NCBI RefSeq assembly: GCF_041381155.1
Contig: NC_091134.1
Location: forward strand, 1,546,001-1,610,000
DNA from: Argopecten irradians
Taxonomy: Eukaryota; Mollusca; Bivalvia; Pectinida; Pectinidae
Length of the DNA stretch: 64,000 nucleotides
Reading direction: 5' to 3'
Below the pieces are notes generated by a model, which saw only the letters and a list, made by a program, of their open reading frames with translations, did not search any database and was not told where the DNA came from. Made by a program: the position numbers and the translations under genes. Shown here one piece after another: positions 12,801 through 22,509 of this stretch. Numbering within the stretch: position 1 is the first letter of the stretch; each line of letters opens with the position of its first letter.

Positions 12801-13937
12801 AAAAAAATTAAAATATTACAAATATTATAATACAGTAGTGCTTTACATTTATCTGTGCTATGTTACTTGGATGGATCTGATCATGCAACTTTGAATTAAA
12901 GTGTATTAGATCTTTAAATTAGATTACTTGAAAATCAGATCCCCACCAATGTAATAATGGTTAGCTGTTGTAGTAGAAAAGCCTAGAAAAGCTGAAAAAT
13001 CAGTCAGATGGTAATATCTTTTCCACTACAACCGTTACATTTGTATACTTCTTCTGCTTCGAATTCTGCCATTGTGGTATCACTAGTCGACATTCCGACT
13101 ATTTTGATACCTTGGCCATGGGTGATTGCGCAAATTGCAGTGAAAATTTTAAATCTTAATGAGAATAATTGAAGAAAACAAATATTATCCACAATTAGAA
13201 TAATACACTTCTTGCAGAAAAAAAGGAAATAGCCACAAAAAAGTGACATAGAAATAAATAGGGTTAAAAACATAGTTCAATGACGTTTACAGTTTAGAAG
13301 ATGAGAGAGAGTTTTTGAAGCTGTCTAAAGTTTTGGCATGTACAGTATTGGATGTGAGGTTATTTCAGTCTATGATTATACGTAACGTTAGAAATTACAT
13401 GTACTGATTCAGATCATGTTGGTTTCTAGAATTTTATGTATACAGTAATTAGCAGGTCAAATAATCAGAGCCCTGTATACAGTTACACTATGACCTTCAA
13501 TCTTTTTTAAGATCAATGTTCTACATACCCTGGCCAGCACCTGAAAAATAGATAAGAGAAGGATCTTAACATCTTATGATAAGATGTGCAACATTTAAGA
13601 CTTATCCACCGAAATTATAAACTCTTAATTGACATTTTTTGTTATTTTTCTTTTTTTTTACTTAAAACTAAACATCACATAATCAGCGTAAATAACATAA
13701 AATAAGAATTGTATCTGATAATGCATTTAAGATAGATTTACCACCAATAGAAACTCATTAACGGGTACTGTAACGTTAAAAACATCCAGATCGTCAGATC
13801 GTGGTGACTTATACAGGTACAATGTATCCTTTGCTTAGTTATCCTGACCACTTGTCAAGTACACAAATCGAATCAATTAAAACGCACACAAAAAAATACA
13901 ATTTTTTACCTAAGGGTGTAACTCGTATCTCCGTCAT
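884..13937 (-). CDS. INTS11: Integrator complex subunit 11 (endonuclease), 18 coding exons
   Basis: Catalytic metallo-beta-lactamase/beta-CASP endonuclease of the nuclear Integrator complex, which cleaves snRNA and promoter-proximal nascent transcripts. Exons, 5' to 3': 13910-13937, 13529-13540, 12619-12704, 12032-12105, 10104-10215, 9705-9821, 9257-9355, 8021-8194, 7409-7528, 7125-7220, 6616-6738, 6105-6194, 4454-4616, 3352-3462, 2699-2763, 2068-2210, 1319-1442, 884-940. They sum to 1794 nt (597 aa plus stop); from memory the human protein is about 600 aa. All phases agree. Start is ATG ([10 protein letters not shown]). Visible motifs: HFHLDH (residues 68-73), GHVLGAA, GDYNM, ESTYA, SAHAD and LVHGEA, so the metal site looks intact. 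Introns have GT-AG ends except the one after exon 8 (GC-AG). Exons 13 and 14 run into tandem arrays of their own 3' ends. Exon 18 ends SELVT-stop. Assignment rests on near-continuous similarity to remembered animal INTS11; exon edges were placed by eye. Confidence 0.97.
1658..2037. mobile_element. TTAA-flanked MITE, family 1 copy a (piggyBac-like)
   Basis: A 380-bp element starting AGGCCCACTACCTTTCCG and ending with an imperfect inverted copy (...GAGGTAATGGGCCT). It is flanked by TTAA at 1654-1657 and 2038-2041, the target duplication of piggyBac elements. No coding capacity, so presumably mobilised in trans. It sits in the INTS11 intron between exons 16 and 17. A second copy is at 10909-11243 in opposite orientation. 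Confidence 0.8.
3105..3398 (-). repeat. 60-bp minisatellite built from the INTS11 exon 14 3' end and its splice donor
   Basis: Five tandem copies, period 60 bp except one 62-bp spacing. Each contains the exon 14 end ([13 protein letters not shown]) plus its GTAAG donor. Donor copies begin near 3351, 3289, 3229, 3169 and 3109 reading 5' to 3' on the minus strand. The first copy is the true exon end. The 62-bp spacing shifts frame, so reading past the first donor gives ...IIDISHCLY-stop. The downstream four copies stay open in one frame because 60 is a multiple of 3. Array recent, since units differ at only a few bases. Confidence 0.95.
3945..4494 (-). repeat. ~50-bp decaying tandem array of the INTS11 exon 13 3' end and donor
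   Basis: Starting inside exon 13 (codons for [12 protein letters not shown] plus the donor A|GTAAGT), the exon end is repeated downstream into the intron. Clear copies lie near 4400, 4350, 4300, 4250 and 4200, with worn copies to about 3945. Alternating unit types give a ~102-bp dimer (4246-4347 against 4348-4449). Most clear copies keep a TTAGTAAGT- or TCAGTAAGT-like donor. Similarity falls with distance from the exon. Confidence 0.88.
4753..5716. mobile_element. bivalve-type interspersed repeat with internal ~150-bp monomers
   Basis: Starts aacaagaggcccagagggcc and carries gctcacctgg near the left end, with its inverted match ccaggtgagc near the right end (about 5700-5709). The interior is about six degenerate monomers, each with an aaggatgttt-type core (near 4832, 4987, 5131, 5240, 5400, 5556) and C-rich runs such as gccccgcccctcctgcccc, then a ggacggacgg tail. 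Lies in INTS11 intron 12. The inverted ends suggest a non-autonomous DNA transposon; the family name is unknown to me. Confidence 0.7.
7555..7771. mobile_element. Harbinger-like MITE with TTA duplication
   Basis: A 217-bp element with inverted ends: GGCCAAAAAAAAATAATACG at left, and ...CATATTTTTTTTGGCC at right (its reverse complement starts GGCCAAAAAAAATATG). TTA lies on both sides (7552-7554, 7772-7774). A 3-bp TTA duplication with a GG-start terminus fits PIF/Harbinger MITEs. No ORF. In the INTS11 intron between exons 8 and 9. Confidence 0.7.
10866..11895. mobile_element. monomer-rich interspersed repeat, interrupted by a MITE
   Basis: Begins caaacaagagggccatg and holds degenerate tandem monomers (for example aaggatgtttcacaccaaat, attgtccttccc, and attgagatcggagac twice). 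It resembles the 4.75 kb repeat in style but uses different monomers. It is interrupted at 10909-11243 by a TTAA MITE. Lies in INTS11 intron 4. Confidence 0.6.
10909..11243. mobile_element. TTAA-flanked MITE, family 1 copy b
   Basis: 335 bp with ends AGGCACATTACCTTTCCG and an inverted partner ending GGTAGTGGACCT, between TTAA at 10905-10908 and 11244-11247. The host repeat offers an internal empty site: an uninterrupted monomer near 11365 reads catcaattaaaacc, while here the same words are split at the TTAA. The interior matches the 1.66 kb copy in reverse orientation, including an accgcgcggtattta block. Confidence 0.85.
13529..13540 (-). other. INTS11: 12-nt microexon of INTS11
   Basis: A 12-base exon bounded by TTTTTCAG upstream and GTATGT downstream. 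It supplies codons for G-A-G-Q between exon 1 (ending CCC TTA G) and exon 3 (starting AT GTT GGT), giving the family-conserved PLGAGQDVG stretch. Without it the protein would lose four conserved residues but stay in frame. Phase 1 on both sides. The homology requirement makes the call firm even though the exon is tiny. Confidence 0.9.
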
Positions 13938-13993
13938 TTTAGAGAATGTAACGTTAACCCTGCTCAAAAATCACAATTTTTACTTTTCATGGA

Positions 13994-14005
13994 GGCCGCC
14001 ATATT
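13994..14005 (-). promoter_or_regulatory. YY1-like ATGGCGGC element in INTS11 promoter/5'UTR
   Basis: On the minus strand the sequence AATATGGCGGCC lies about 60 bases upstream of the INTS11 start codon, matching the AAnATGGCGGC consensus of YY1, common just downstream of housekeeping transcription starts. Its ATG would open a 12-codon upstream ORF ending before the main start. Role inferred from motif and position only. Confidence 0.5.
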
Positions 14006-14704
14006 GGATTGTGTAATTTTAGAATCACATGTGTACATTGACGGAAAATTTAAATCCGGAAGCACACATACTACTGAGTACAGTAAGTACTGACAATTTA
14101 CTCATTCATTTACGATTAAATTTATTATAAATGCATACATTACAAGTATAATTACTGGCTAAATGTATTATTTACCTAACAATAAACATATAGATTTTAT
14201 TTATAAATCATTGATTAAAAAATTCTTACAAATATTTAAAATTATTTTCTAGAACGTATACGTGACGGTATCCAAAACAAAACAATCTTAAAACAAGTTA
14301 TACAGAATTATCCTTTTACAATCTATTAACTAACAAAAAAACTGCCATGAGTATAAATTATTAAAATGGTCCGAATAAATAAACTGTAATTTCCATAAGT
14401 CGTTTGCTTTCAAATCGTTTATTATCTGTTTTTGAAAATGAAAATAATGAAATTCTGAAAAATTCCGGGAAATGACGTCGTGCGACAATCTTAAAAACAT
14501 TATAGATATTTTACAAACAAGAAAAACAATTGCTGAACGGGATATTTTTGACAGAAATGTGACTTAAATGAACTAAATAATATTTGAACTTTGAAACGCA
14601 TTCAATCATTTTTATGATGTTTACGGCATTTATCAATCAAATTTTATTTGGGAGGCGATCTGTTTTGGGTACTCAAACCTGCTGAAACACAGGGCTGGAC
14701 CCTT

Positions 14705-15000
14705 CCTCGATACTCCAGGGGTTCCGATCACATTCGATCTCTACACCCCTCGACTACTACCTCATAGTAAAACTGGAGGCAACAGAACAGAACAGGTAAG
14801 AATCGTACTACGGTACACCGTGGTTGACTGCGTGGCTTTGAAGTTGAGAGTCGCTCTCTGTAGTCTTCAAAGGAATTTTTTGCTTGCCTGTGATTGGTTC
14901 AGAGTTTTTCTCTCAGCTGGCTCCAGTTTTATTATGCCGGATAGTCCAGGGGTGTAGAGATCATCAGTGATCGGACGCCTATATAGCTAGAGTATCGAGG
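14705..15000. mobile_element. 296-bp inverted-repeat element near the INTS11 promoter
   Basis: Starts CCTCGATACTC and ends GAGTATCGAGG (perfect 11-base inverted ends). Inner arms also pair: GATCTCTACACCCCT against AGGGGTGTAGAGATC. No coding capacity; foldback/MITE-like. I could not see a clear target duplication, so the superfamily is left open. Confidence 0.65.
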
Positions 15001-15967
15001 ATTGGCTGGACAAGGCATGCTTCAAAGATCTCTATTTATATATATCTGCACGGATGACAAGTAAATATATCATGGAATTAAAACTGAAGCCATCTATTGG
15101 TAGAATGTCAATAAAAACAAACCTGCATTCAAGCACACGCTAGAAATGTTTTACAATTATCTTTAAAAAGAATTCGAATGTGGGTAGCGTCACGTTACAT
15201 TGATACAGACTTAGATTATGTGGCGTAAAGCTCTGAATATATATACTGATGATGTTTTACGGGAGATTAGTACATGTACAATGCATAAATGTTGATGTTG
15301 AATGGATGTGTTTTGAAAGTCACTGCATAACAAATGATTTCCATCATGTTTATGTAAATAAGACTTCCTCGTGAGAGGTTTTCTTTGGAATTTGATTAAA
15401 AAGAGATTTAACCGGCTGATCATGATATGGACGCTTCAGTGACATAAAGGAAAAGGTGAAATGTTCAAGATTTTCGTATAAAACTTATCATTGTGATTTG
15501 ACCACACGAATTTCAATTTTAGATTTATTCCTTATTTTTTCTTGCCTTGGCACCGCGCATGCACTCCAAATTCCATCCTTCCTCCACATTAATATAGATA
15601 TATTTGGAATGTCAATTTGGACCTTATTTATATCAATTGTGTCAATTCTTGTGGTTTGAGATAAGCTCTCATGGTTCTAAAGCGTCCATAGTGTTTCATT
15701 CGCTACCATTGTATTGGAGTGAAACGTTTATTCTTCATCCTGAGCTTGTATAGTGTTCAAAATGGAAGAGTGTCAATAAAGGTTATTCTTCTTTTCCCTC
15801 AAAATGGAGGATTTTATTTGGACAATATTCTGTTATATGCTATATATGAGTATGTGTGGGTAATCCTAATTATTCTGTCTCTTGTAATCTTCCAAATAGG
15901 TCTGATTACCTTCATGTATATATGTATATAAAACAATGGGAAGATAGAATAATTCAGAATAACGTGT

Positions 15968-16236
15968 GTTTGTTTGTTTGTTTGTTCGATTTATTAACGT
16001 CCTATTAACAGCTATGGTCATGTAAGGACGGCCTTCCACGCATGCGGTGTGTTGCGTGTATGTTGTGCGAGGTGCATGTTTTGGGAGACTGCGGTATATT
16101 CGTGTTGTGTCTTCTTGTATAGTGGAACTGTTGCCCTTTTTATAGTGCTATATCACTGAAGCATGCCACCGAAGACACCAAGCAATACACCCCACCCGGT
16201 CACATTATACTGACAACGGGCAAACCAGAATAGCGT
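15968..16236 (-). mobile_element. short interspersed repeat with GTTT microsatellite and TTAACGTCCTATTAAC tail
   Basis: Read on the minus strand, it ends CATGACCATAGCTGTTAATAGGACGTTAA followed by an (AAAC)n run, a typical retroposed 3' end. The body includes a CCCGGTCACATTATACTGAC-like block, recurring in part near 26.51 and 58.56 kb. The tail resembles that of the tRNA-headed SINE at 30.0 kb, suggesting a shared LINE partner (inference). Confidence 0.6.
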
Positions 16237-16628
16237 GTGGTGAGTACGTATGTGGTTTGAAGAGTATTTCAACCTACCATTTGCTTAAAGGTCGCATTTA
16301 TCTCAACGAAACATGCACAGAGTAAATCTGATCAGCAGACATACCCCAACTATACTAGGTTTATATTATAAACAAAGACGTTGCGAATAATTTATAAACA
16401 AAAAAGACGCCGTAGTTGTACAGTTTAGGCCTGTCTGTGCAGATACATACAGGTACATAATATGTATAGACTGATACGAGATATGAATATCTAATATATA
16501 TGGACTATATCCTTACAGATTAAAACAGTTTGTGTATCCGCTACATAAGATAATGTGTATACTATACTATTACGTGGTTAACAGTAGGTGTAATTATCAC
16601 AGAACCCTGACGCATCATCATTGTGAAC

Positions 16629-18740
16629 ATGGTTCCCACTGCCCTGGACAGGTATGAAATTTACAGAGCCTTTATAATAACATAACTATTACCCTTGTTA
16701 AAACAGATAGGACTCATTGTCACATTTAACCTACTCACATTAGCCTAACTCGATTTGCCCTCTTCTACTTCCAGAATATAACTTCCGTTCACTCGATTGT
16801 AGCTCTTCTTCTTCTGGAAGCTCTTCCGTCTCCGTCTATAGGCTGGAGGATCTTCTGAGAAGACTTCTCTTCTTAGAAGAGCGCAAATCGAGTTGAGCTA
16901 GTGTGTCCAACACAATAAGAAAAGATAGTCAAAGCAAAAGAATTCTCACGAAATATGGCCTAAGTACGCTAAGTAGTTTTGATCTTCCGAAGATGTCAAT
17001 TCTCATGTTGATTAGCCTGGTGCATATGAGTTAAGATTGATATACACTTGTATACTAAGAAGACGTTTGTATTATATGCAGATTCACAATTGTTCGTTTT
17101 TCGTATACCCGATTTTGGCCTGTAAGCACGAAGCTGGGCGAATACTTAAAACCCCACTGTTACAAATGTAAACGAATGAAGATTAGGATTCATGTCTGGC
17201 TGGTAATTTAAGTGATCAGATTTAGTGATATTTTAAAATAAAATATATACATATATACATTTTTAATCTATCAAGGAGTTCATTGTCACACGACCTCGAG
17301 ACAAAAGGTTACTCCATTGTTCCGGGAGTGGTATCAAAAGAAGATTGTGATAGCTACACCCGACAGTACAAAGAATGGGTGGAGAAGTTTGGAGACGACC
17401 CCCCTTTCAGCCATGACTCGCTGATGCACTACTACAGAGTTGGTCATTTCGATGCCACGTGGAGAGTTCGACTAAAATCAAAGCCTGTGTTTGCCTCTTT
17501 GTGGAGAACAGAAAAGCTGCTTTGTAGTATGGATGGCATAGCCATAGGGATACCACCGGAACTCGGTAATGTATGACGGAAAACACATGAGACAGCTCAG
17601 AAATATTGAATCGGTTCAAATAGATAAGTACTATTTTTCAGTAATAAGTGCGTGATGTTGAGAAAAGGAGAACATTATCCTCCTCGATGCATGTTAACGT
17701 TATGAGATTGCATGAAGATACATTATACGAAACACATTTTAAACAAACTTCACTATAAGCTACGTTGTTGAAGAAAAAGCAAGGGACTGAAGTATCGATA
17801 ACTGGCCGGTTGAGGTCAATAAAATAGCTTGGCTCACAATGTATGGTTATCAAACATTTTAATGATCTCATTTATCTGCTTTGATAGTTTTAAAGCATGT
17901 TTCCAATGAACAATTAACCGTGTTTTATGCATCTGATGGATAGACATGAAAATATGTTCAAAGAGTTAATTTTCGTAATGAAAGCAATCACTGATACAAA
18001 GTATTGTTGCCATTAAAATAGGCGGAGGGAAGTACAGAAGTGAGGATACAAACTGGTTTCACCTTGACCAAGGAAAGACGAGGAAAGGATTACATTGTTA
18101 TCAAGGAGCTGTATACCTGGAGGAGACTACACAGGGCGATCATTGTCTGAGACTTATTGAAAAGTCTCATCTTTATCACGACAGATTCCAGGAAGCTTTT
18201 CCTGACGCTATGGTCCTCGAAGACGAGGCAAATGAGGAAGAGTTCTTCCCTTTAAAGGAAGAATGGATTGCTTGGTATAAAGAACAAGGTTGCACCGAAA
18301 GGATAATTGAGGTTCCGAAGGGCGGAATGGTCGTATGGGACTCACGTACGGTCCATGACGCTGTTTTACCAAAACGAGGCAGGAGCAATTCAGATAGATG
18401 GCGCTTTGTCGTTTTCGTCTGCATGGCACCGGCCATTTGGGCAACTGATGAGGATTACAAGACAAAGAAATTCGCATATGATAATTTCCGTAGTACCGCT
18501 CATTGGCCTTCCCAGAAAAATATAGTGTTCAGATCAACAACCGGAAATCCATATACCGAACACCGGAAGCATATCTATGCTGTGGATACGATGCCAGATA
18601 TTGCAGCAACAAAAGAAGCTAAACTGTTAGCCGGGCTTGACCGTTATGATTTCAATGATGGCACCCCGAACGATCCTGGGTGGAGACCAACCTGGGACAA
18701 ATCGTCCGTCTTCTATCCTCGGTACAGTGGTATGGCTTAA
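16629..18740 (+). CDS. phytanoyl-CoA dioxygenase (PhyH) domain protein, 3 predicted exons
   Basis: Fe(II)/2-oxoglutarate-dependent oxygenase of the PhyH-like superfamily; substrate unknown. Exons 16629-16651, 17276-17565 and 18022-18740 total 1032 nt (343 aa). Visible features: GYSIVPGVVSKEDC at the N-terminus, typical of PhyH folds; metal-ligand pair H118-L-D120 (WFHLD); distal H216 (RTVHDAV); Arg230/Arg232 (DRWRF) as candidates for 2-oxoglutarate binding. The frame from 17283 opens with TTG, not ATG, and has no upstream in-frame ATG before a stop, so the start must come from an upstream exon. The ATG at 16629 (MVPTALDR) ends in CAG|GTATGA in phase 2 and joins a TCAAG|G acceptor at 17275/17276 exactly in frame. 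Exons 2 and 3 are firm; exon 1 is a prediction. Possible poly(A) signals AATAAA at 18767 and 18809. Confidence 0.86.
16741..16900. mobile_element. 160-bp palindromic element in the first PhyH-like intron
   Basis: Ends TAGCCTAACTCGATTTGC and GCGCAAATCGAGTTGAGCTA are inverted matches with few differences; the arms continue through CTCTTCTA/TAGAAGAG. Foldback MITE-like with no coding capacity. It lies between predicted exons 1 and 2. Confidence 0.65.
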
Positions 18741-20280
18741 TAATGTAACGGCAAGTATAAGAGAAAAATAAAATGATTGATCAGACAACTAAAGTAATTT
18801 TTGATTTCAATAAAGTTAGGATTTAATTTTGCAAGTGTCGAGAAATTCTAAGTATGATGTGACATAGCAGACATATGCTCATCATTTAGCTTGGCTATAC
18901 TCCTGCTAAAGTTACAGTACAATAAAGACTATGAGGAATGTACATCATGCCAGACATCGTCATTTGACTGGAAGACACCTGTTTTTAATATAGTTCTGTT
19001 TTTTATATTTATTTTTTATTTGTTTTCACATTAAATCCGACTTTCTACTTGGCAGATTCGTTTTTTCATACATGTACCACTATAATTAATTTGTATTTGT
19101 CTTCATTCTAAATCCGACTTTCTATTTGGCAGATTCAATTTTTATATACAAATGTAACACTATATTTAATTTATATTTGTCTTCATAATAAATCCGACTT
19201 ACTTATTGGTAGATTATTTTTCTTTATACTACTAATATGACTGAAGGCAAGGCCTTAAAGGGCGCAGCCTGATGTTTTAATATGAATCATGCACGGCATA
19301 GGAATCAGAGCGAAGCCTCTACTTGTTAATTTTATTTTATTTTTCATGTAGAAGACATAATTTAGAAATAAAAGGACGCACTTTAAACTATAGAAGTATA
19401 TGATGTAATAATTGTCTAGCATAAAGAAATGAACTCAAAGATTCGGATTTCTCTGTGTCCATTCAAGAAAAAAATGATTTCGAGCCATTTGTTGAGGTTA
19501 TGTGACGTCATGATTCCTTGTGCTCATCTTCGCCTTGGTGGATATTTTGACTGCATTCTATAGCTTTTAATTTAAGTGTTATTATTATTATTAAAGATAA
19601 TAAAAAATGTTCTTTTACTCGTGTAAATAATTATTAATGCAATTGCATTAGTTAAATATAAATTTACTGGGGAGAGCAGTACCGGCGTAACGCACAACCT
19701 CCCCATATGTATGAAAAAAATGGCGGCCGCAAACTGAAGCTGTCAGTGTGTAGGATTGAATTTTGAAGATTGTGTTTTTTCTTATATTTTCGTGTATCTG
19801 TTACCTTAGAAGTGCTTCGCACTTCTGCGCCCTTATAAAGAAACAATCAAAGATTATAGTCTACGTGGATTCACACAATTTGCAAATAAAATTTCTCTCA
19901 CACTCCGATGAAGAAAAGTGACATCAAAGACTTAAATAAATTCATATCGTATTCAAACTCTGCTGATCTATATGAATGAACATGGTCGTAAAATGGTTGA
20001 TCATCTTTATTTGCATTGAAACACAATTTAGAATTAACTCCCTTGGTTAATTTATTTTCTTCGTGTGTGTATCTAAAATTTAATGACTATAACTTTCCAC
20101 TAGTGTGCTACATTCTGAAGTGGCAGAATGTTCTAGGTTTATCCATATAATTACTGCAATCAGTTAATTCTTTGAATAAAATACAAAATATAAGTAATCC
20201 ATAACATATTTTAAATTTTGTTTTCAATAATTATTCGTAAACTGTTACTTTGACATTCATTATCAAAACGTCATATAAAT
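18741..20280. other. intergenic, with a ~77-bp tandem repeat
   Basis: No gene seen. At about 19018-19222 three imperfect units carry AAATCCGACTTTCTA-TTGGCAGATT. The rest is AT-rich; an isolated atggcggccgc near 19720 is not followed by a convincing ORF. The region includes the 3' ends of the PhyH-like gene (plus) and the GPCR (minus), which converge here. Confidence 0.5.
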
Positions 20281-21558
20281 TCACTTTCTACATACTGAAC
20301 AGTGAGACATAAGTTGACCATACAGCTTTGTTAATTCTCTCCGGAATTTGCTGTCCATGAAGCCATACACCAGCGGGTTTATGGCGTTGTTCAGGAAAAT
20401 CATCCAACGAATGAACAGATCCAGGGCTCCATAATTGTCCGTGAAGCTCTGGTACAGGGATTTGTTTACATTCCGAATCAACGTGACTACAAGATAGGGG
20501 AGATAACCCCCAAACGATATTATTGAAACAACAAGAAATATCATAGTCAGGTTTATACTTTTGTCAAGTGCTTTTCGTTTCTTTTTCTTCAATGTATCAA
20601 GGTTTCTGATTTCTGCTCCGGCCTTTGGTTGATTTTTGAATTCATTGACATTGCTTTGGACAAAATTGCCGTTGGGATATAACGTCGTAGCATGACTTTC
20701 ATGAGATAAGTTAGATTTGGAAGTTTCGGGTGTCGAAACAGCGCTTGTAATAACTCCAGAGTCGTTGTCTTGGCGTTGCCTGTTGCCATGTTTGTTGCCA
20801 TCATCTGCTGACGATAGTGAGACATCTCTTTGTTTAGATTCTTTAACGCGAGGCTCGGTTGCCAAAAACTCATCAGTTTTTCTGAGTTTGTTTTTATGAG
20901 TATAAACTTTTCTTCCGATCAAAGTATAGAGTACCACTGCAATGATCAAGAGGACCACGAAAACAAAAAAGACAAACCCCCGGTATACTTTTATGAGCGT
21001 TGAGGTTTTGTACTGGTCTAAAACTGTACATTCATATCCAATGAGTGAATGAGTTTTAGTTATCCTCTCATTGATGCCATAGATAATGGCAACGGGTATA
21101 ATGATCACCGCTATCACAAGAAGACACAATGAAGCACATATCACACGGGTAATCTTTAACGTGAACTGAGCACGTGTGGCTTGACACACCTTCCGATAAC
21201 GTTCTATGGCGATACAGTCCAGAAGTAGAAGAGAGTATGCTCCAACAAAGTAGCTAAGTGTCCTGGCACCTTTACAGAAAGCCGCTGACTGTACAGAGTA
21301 CGTGTGTATGATGATGTAAAGAGACATCGGTATACCGAGTACACATCCTAGGAAATCCACGGCAGCTAAACACTGGATAAACGTCTTGTATATGTTTGAC
21401 TTATATTTTAGTAAATACACCAGGAATACGTGCATGTTTCCAACAGTTCCAGTTGCACACAGGCATATCAAAAACACAACAATGGGGATACCATTCGATT
21501 TAAATTCATTCCAATCTTCATCCTCCAACGAAAATGTAACATTCGTGGATAAGTTCAT
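20281..21558 (-). CDS. class A (rhodopsin-like) G-protein-coupled receptor, orphan, single exon
   Basis: 425 aa, seven-transmembrane receptor at the cell surface; probably peptide- or amine-type, ligand not identifiable. Short N-terminus with two N-glycosylation sequons (NLS, NVT). TM1 has GN (TVGNMHVF), TM2 LAAVD, TM3 starts with the conserved Cys (AFCKGA) and ends with ERY in place of DRY. ECL2 Cys (YECTVLDQ) can pair with it. TM5 precedes a long Ser/Thr- and charge-rich third intracellular loop of about 110 residues. TM6 reads ISFGGYLPY, so the usual CWxP is G-Y-L-P. TM7 has NPLVY followed by GFMDSKFRREL. The C-tail ends HCSVCRK, with cysteines that could be palmitoylated. ATG start and stop are clear; the gene is intronless across the domain, common in molluscan GPCR expansions. 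The missing toggle Trp is worth noting. Confidence 0.93.
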   Translation of the reverse strand: MNLSTNVTFSLEDEDWNEFKSNGIPIVVFLICLCATGTVGNMHVFLVYLLKYKSNIYKTFIQCLAAVDFLGCVLGIPMSLYIIIHTYSVQSAAFCKGARTLSYFVGAYSLLLLDCIAIERYRKVCQATRAQFTLKITRVICASLCLLVIAVIIIPVAIIYGINERITKTHSLIGYECTVLDQYKTSTLIKVYRGFVFFVFVVLLIIAVVLYTLIGRKVYTHKNKLRKTDEFLATEPRVKESKQRDVSLSSADDGNKHGNRQRQDNDSGVITSAVSTPETSKSNLSHESHATTLYPNGNFVQSNVNEFKNQPKAGAEIRNLDTLKKKKRKALDKSINLTMIFLVVSIISFGGYLPYLVVTLIRNVNKSLYQSFTDNYGALDLFIRWMIFLNNAINPLVYGFMDSKFRRELTKLYGQLMSHCSVCRK

Positions 21559-21956
21559 GTTGACAAGAATGAATAAGTATTTGACGATAAGTTATTTCGT
21601 TTGTCGTTACACTGTTTATGTAAGAATAATACGTCAGATAAACACCACCCACTAGCGGTTAAACCAGGAACTAGATTTATATTCATATCAGGCGTAATTA
21701 TTTAAGTCGCGTCAGGTATATATACATGTATGACATAATAAATTCCTTCTTCCGTATTGAAACATATTTACAGTACACGGTAAGACTATTTACTTTGTGC
21801 ATCCCGATTTATTAAAAGCTATAGCCATTCTAAAACGAAACAGTTTAAAGGATATAGAAAGTCATGAGAAATTAATTTAAAAAAAAAAATACTACGCCTA
21901 GTACCAAGCGCTACCAAGTAATGATCTCGAACTCGATGATATAGTTGAAGGGTTAC

Positions 21957-22509
21957 AGGGACAATTCAATGAAGCTAATTCTGTTTCATAACCACGAAGC
22001 AAAATATGACATAAATGTATAGTTCCATATTCCTTATGAAACATATAACAAGAAATATTTTCAAATTCCACGACATTGTTAAGTATTATGAATAATACCG
22101 TTGAAATTCCAAATCGTTGATCGATACGATTAAGCAGGTATAGAATGTATGCTGTACCCATACCCGAGCCAAAGTCGTGTATTTTAATCAAATGCAACAC
22201 AGAACCACTGAGGAGTTGGTGAAATAATATTTAGACATGAACATGCACCTAATAAGGTAAACACACTACTGTAAGAGCGATTTGAGTAATTTTAGACAAA
22301 AAAATGCTTTACTGCACTGGCAAGGGCAAGGGCTCAGTATACAAGGCGTCCGACCACAATGTGTAATGGCGGACAACAAGTGAGTTTGAACATTTCCCAT
22401 ACATTTCAATACAGTGTGCTCTGGCATATCACAGTAAAACCAACTAAAGAACTGGTTTGTATCTGATATATATGCAAATTTTAATGTGCTGTTAGACTGA
22501 ATTGTCCCT
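21957..22509. mobile_element. TTAA-type MITE, family 3 (AGGGACAATTCA ends)
   Basis: Perfect 12-bp inverted ends AGGGACAATTCA / TGAATTGTCCCT enclose 553 bp. The right flank is TTAA (22510-22513); the left flank is TTAC (21953-21956), one base off. That suggests a piggyBac-like TTAA duplication with one later mutation. No transposase visible. Confidence 0.65.

Larger units (their letters stand above)
14006..16628. other. intergenic region between INTS11 and the PhyH-like gene
   Basis: No convincing coding region. Contains an inverted-repeat element (14705-15000), a GTTT microsatellite leading into a SINE-tail-related repeat (15968-16236), and AT-rich unique sequence. Short frames at 15.4-15.9 kb look like chance. 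Confidence 0.5.
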
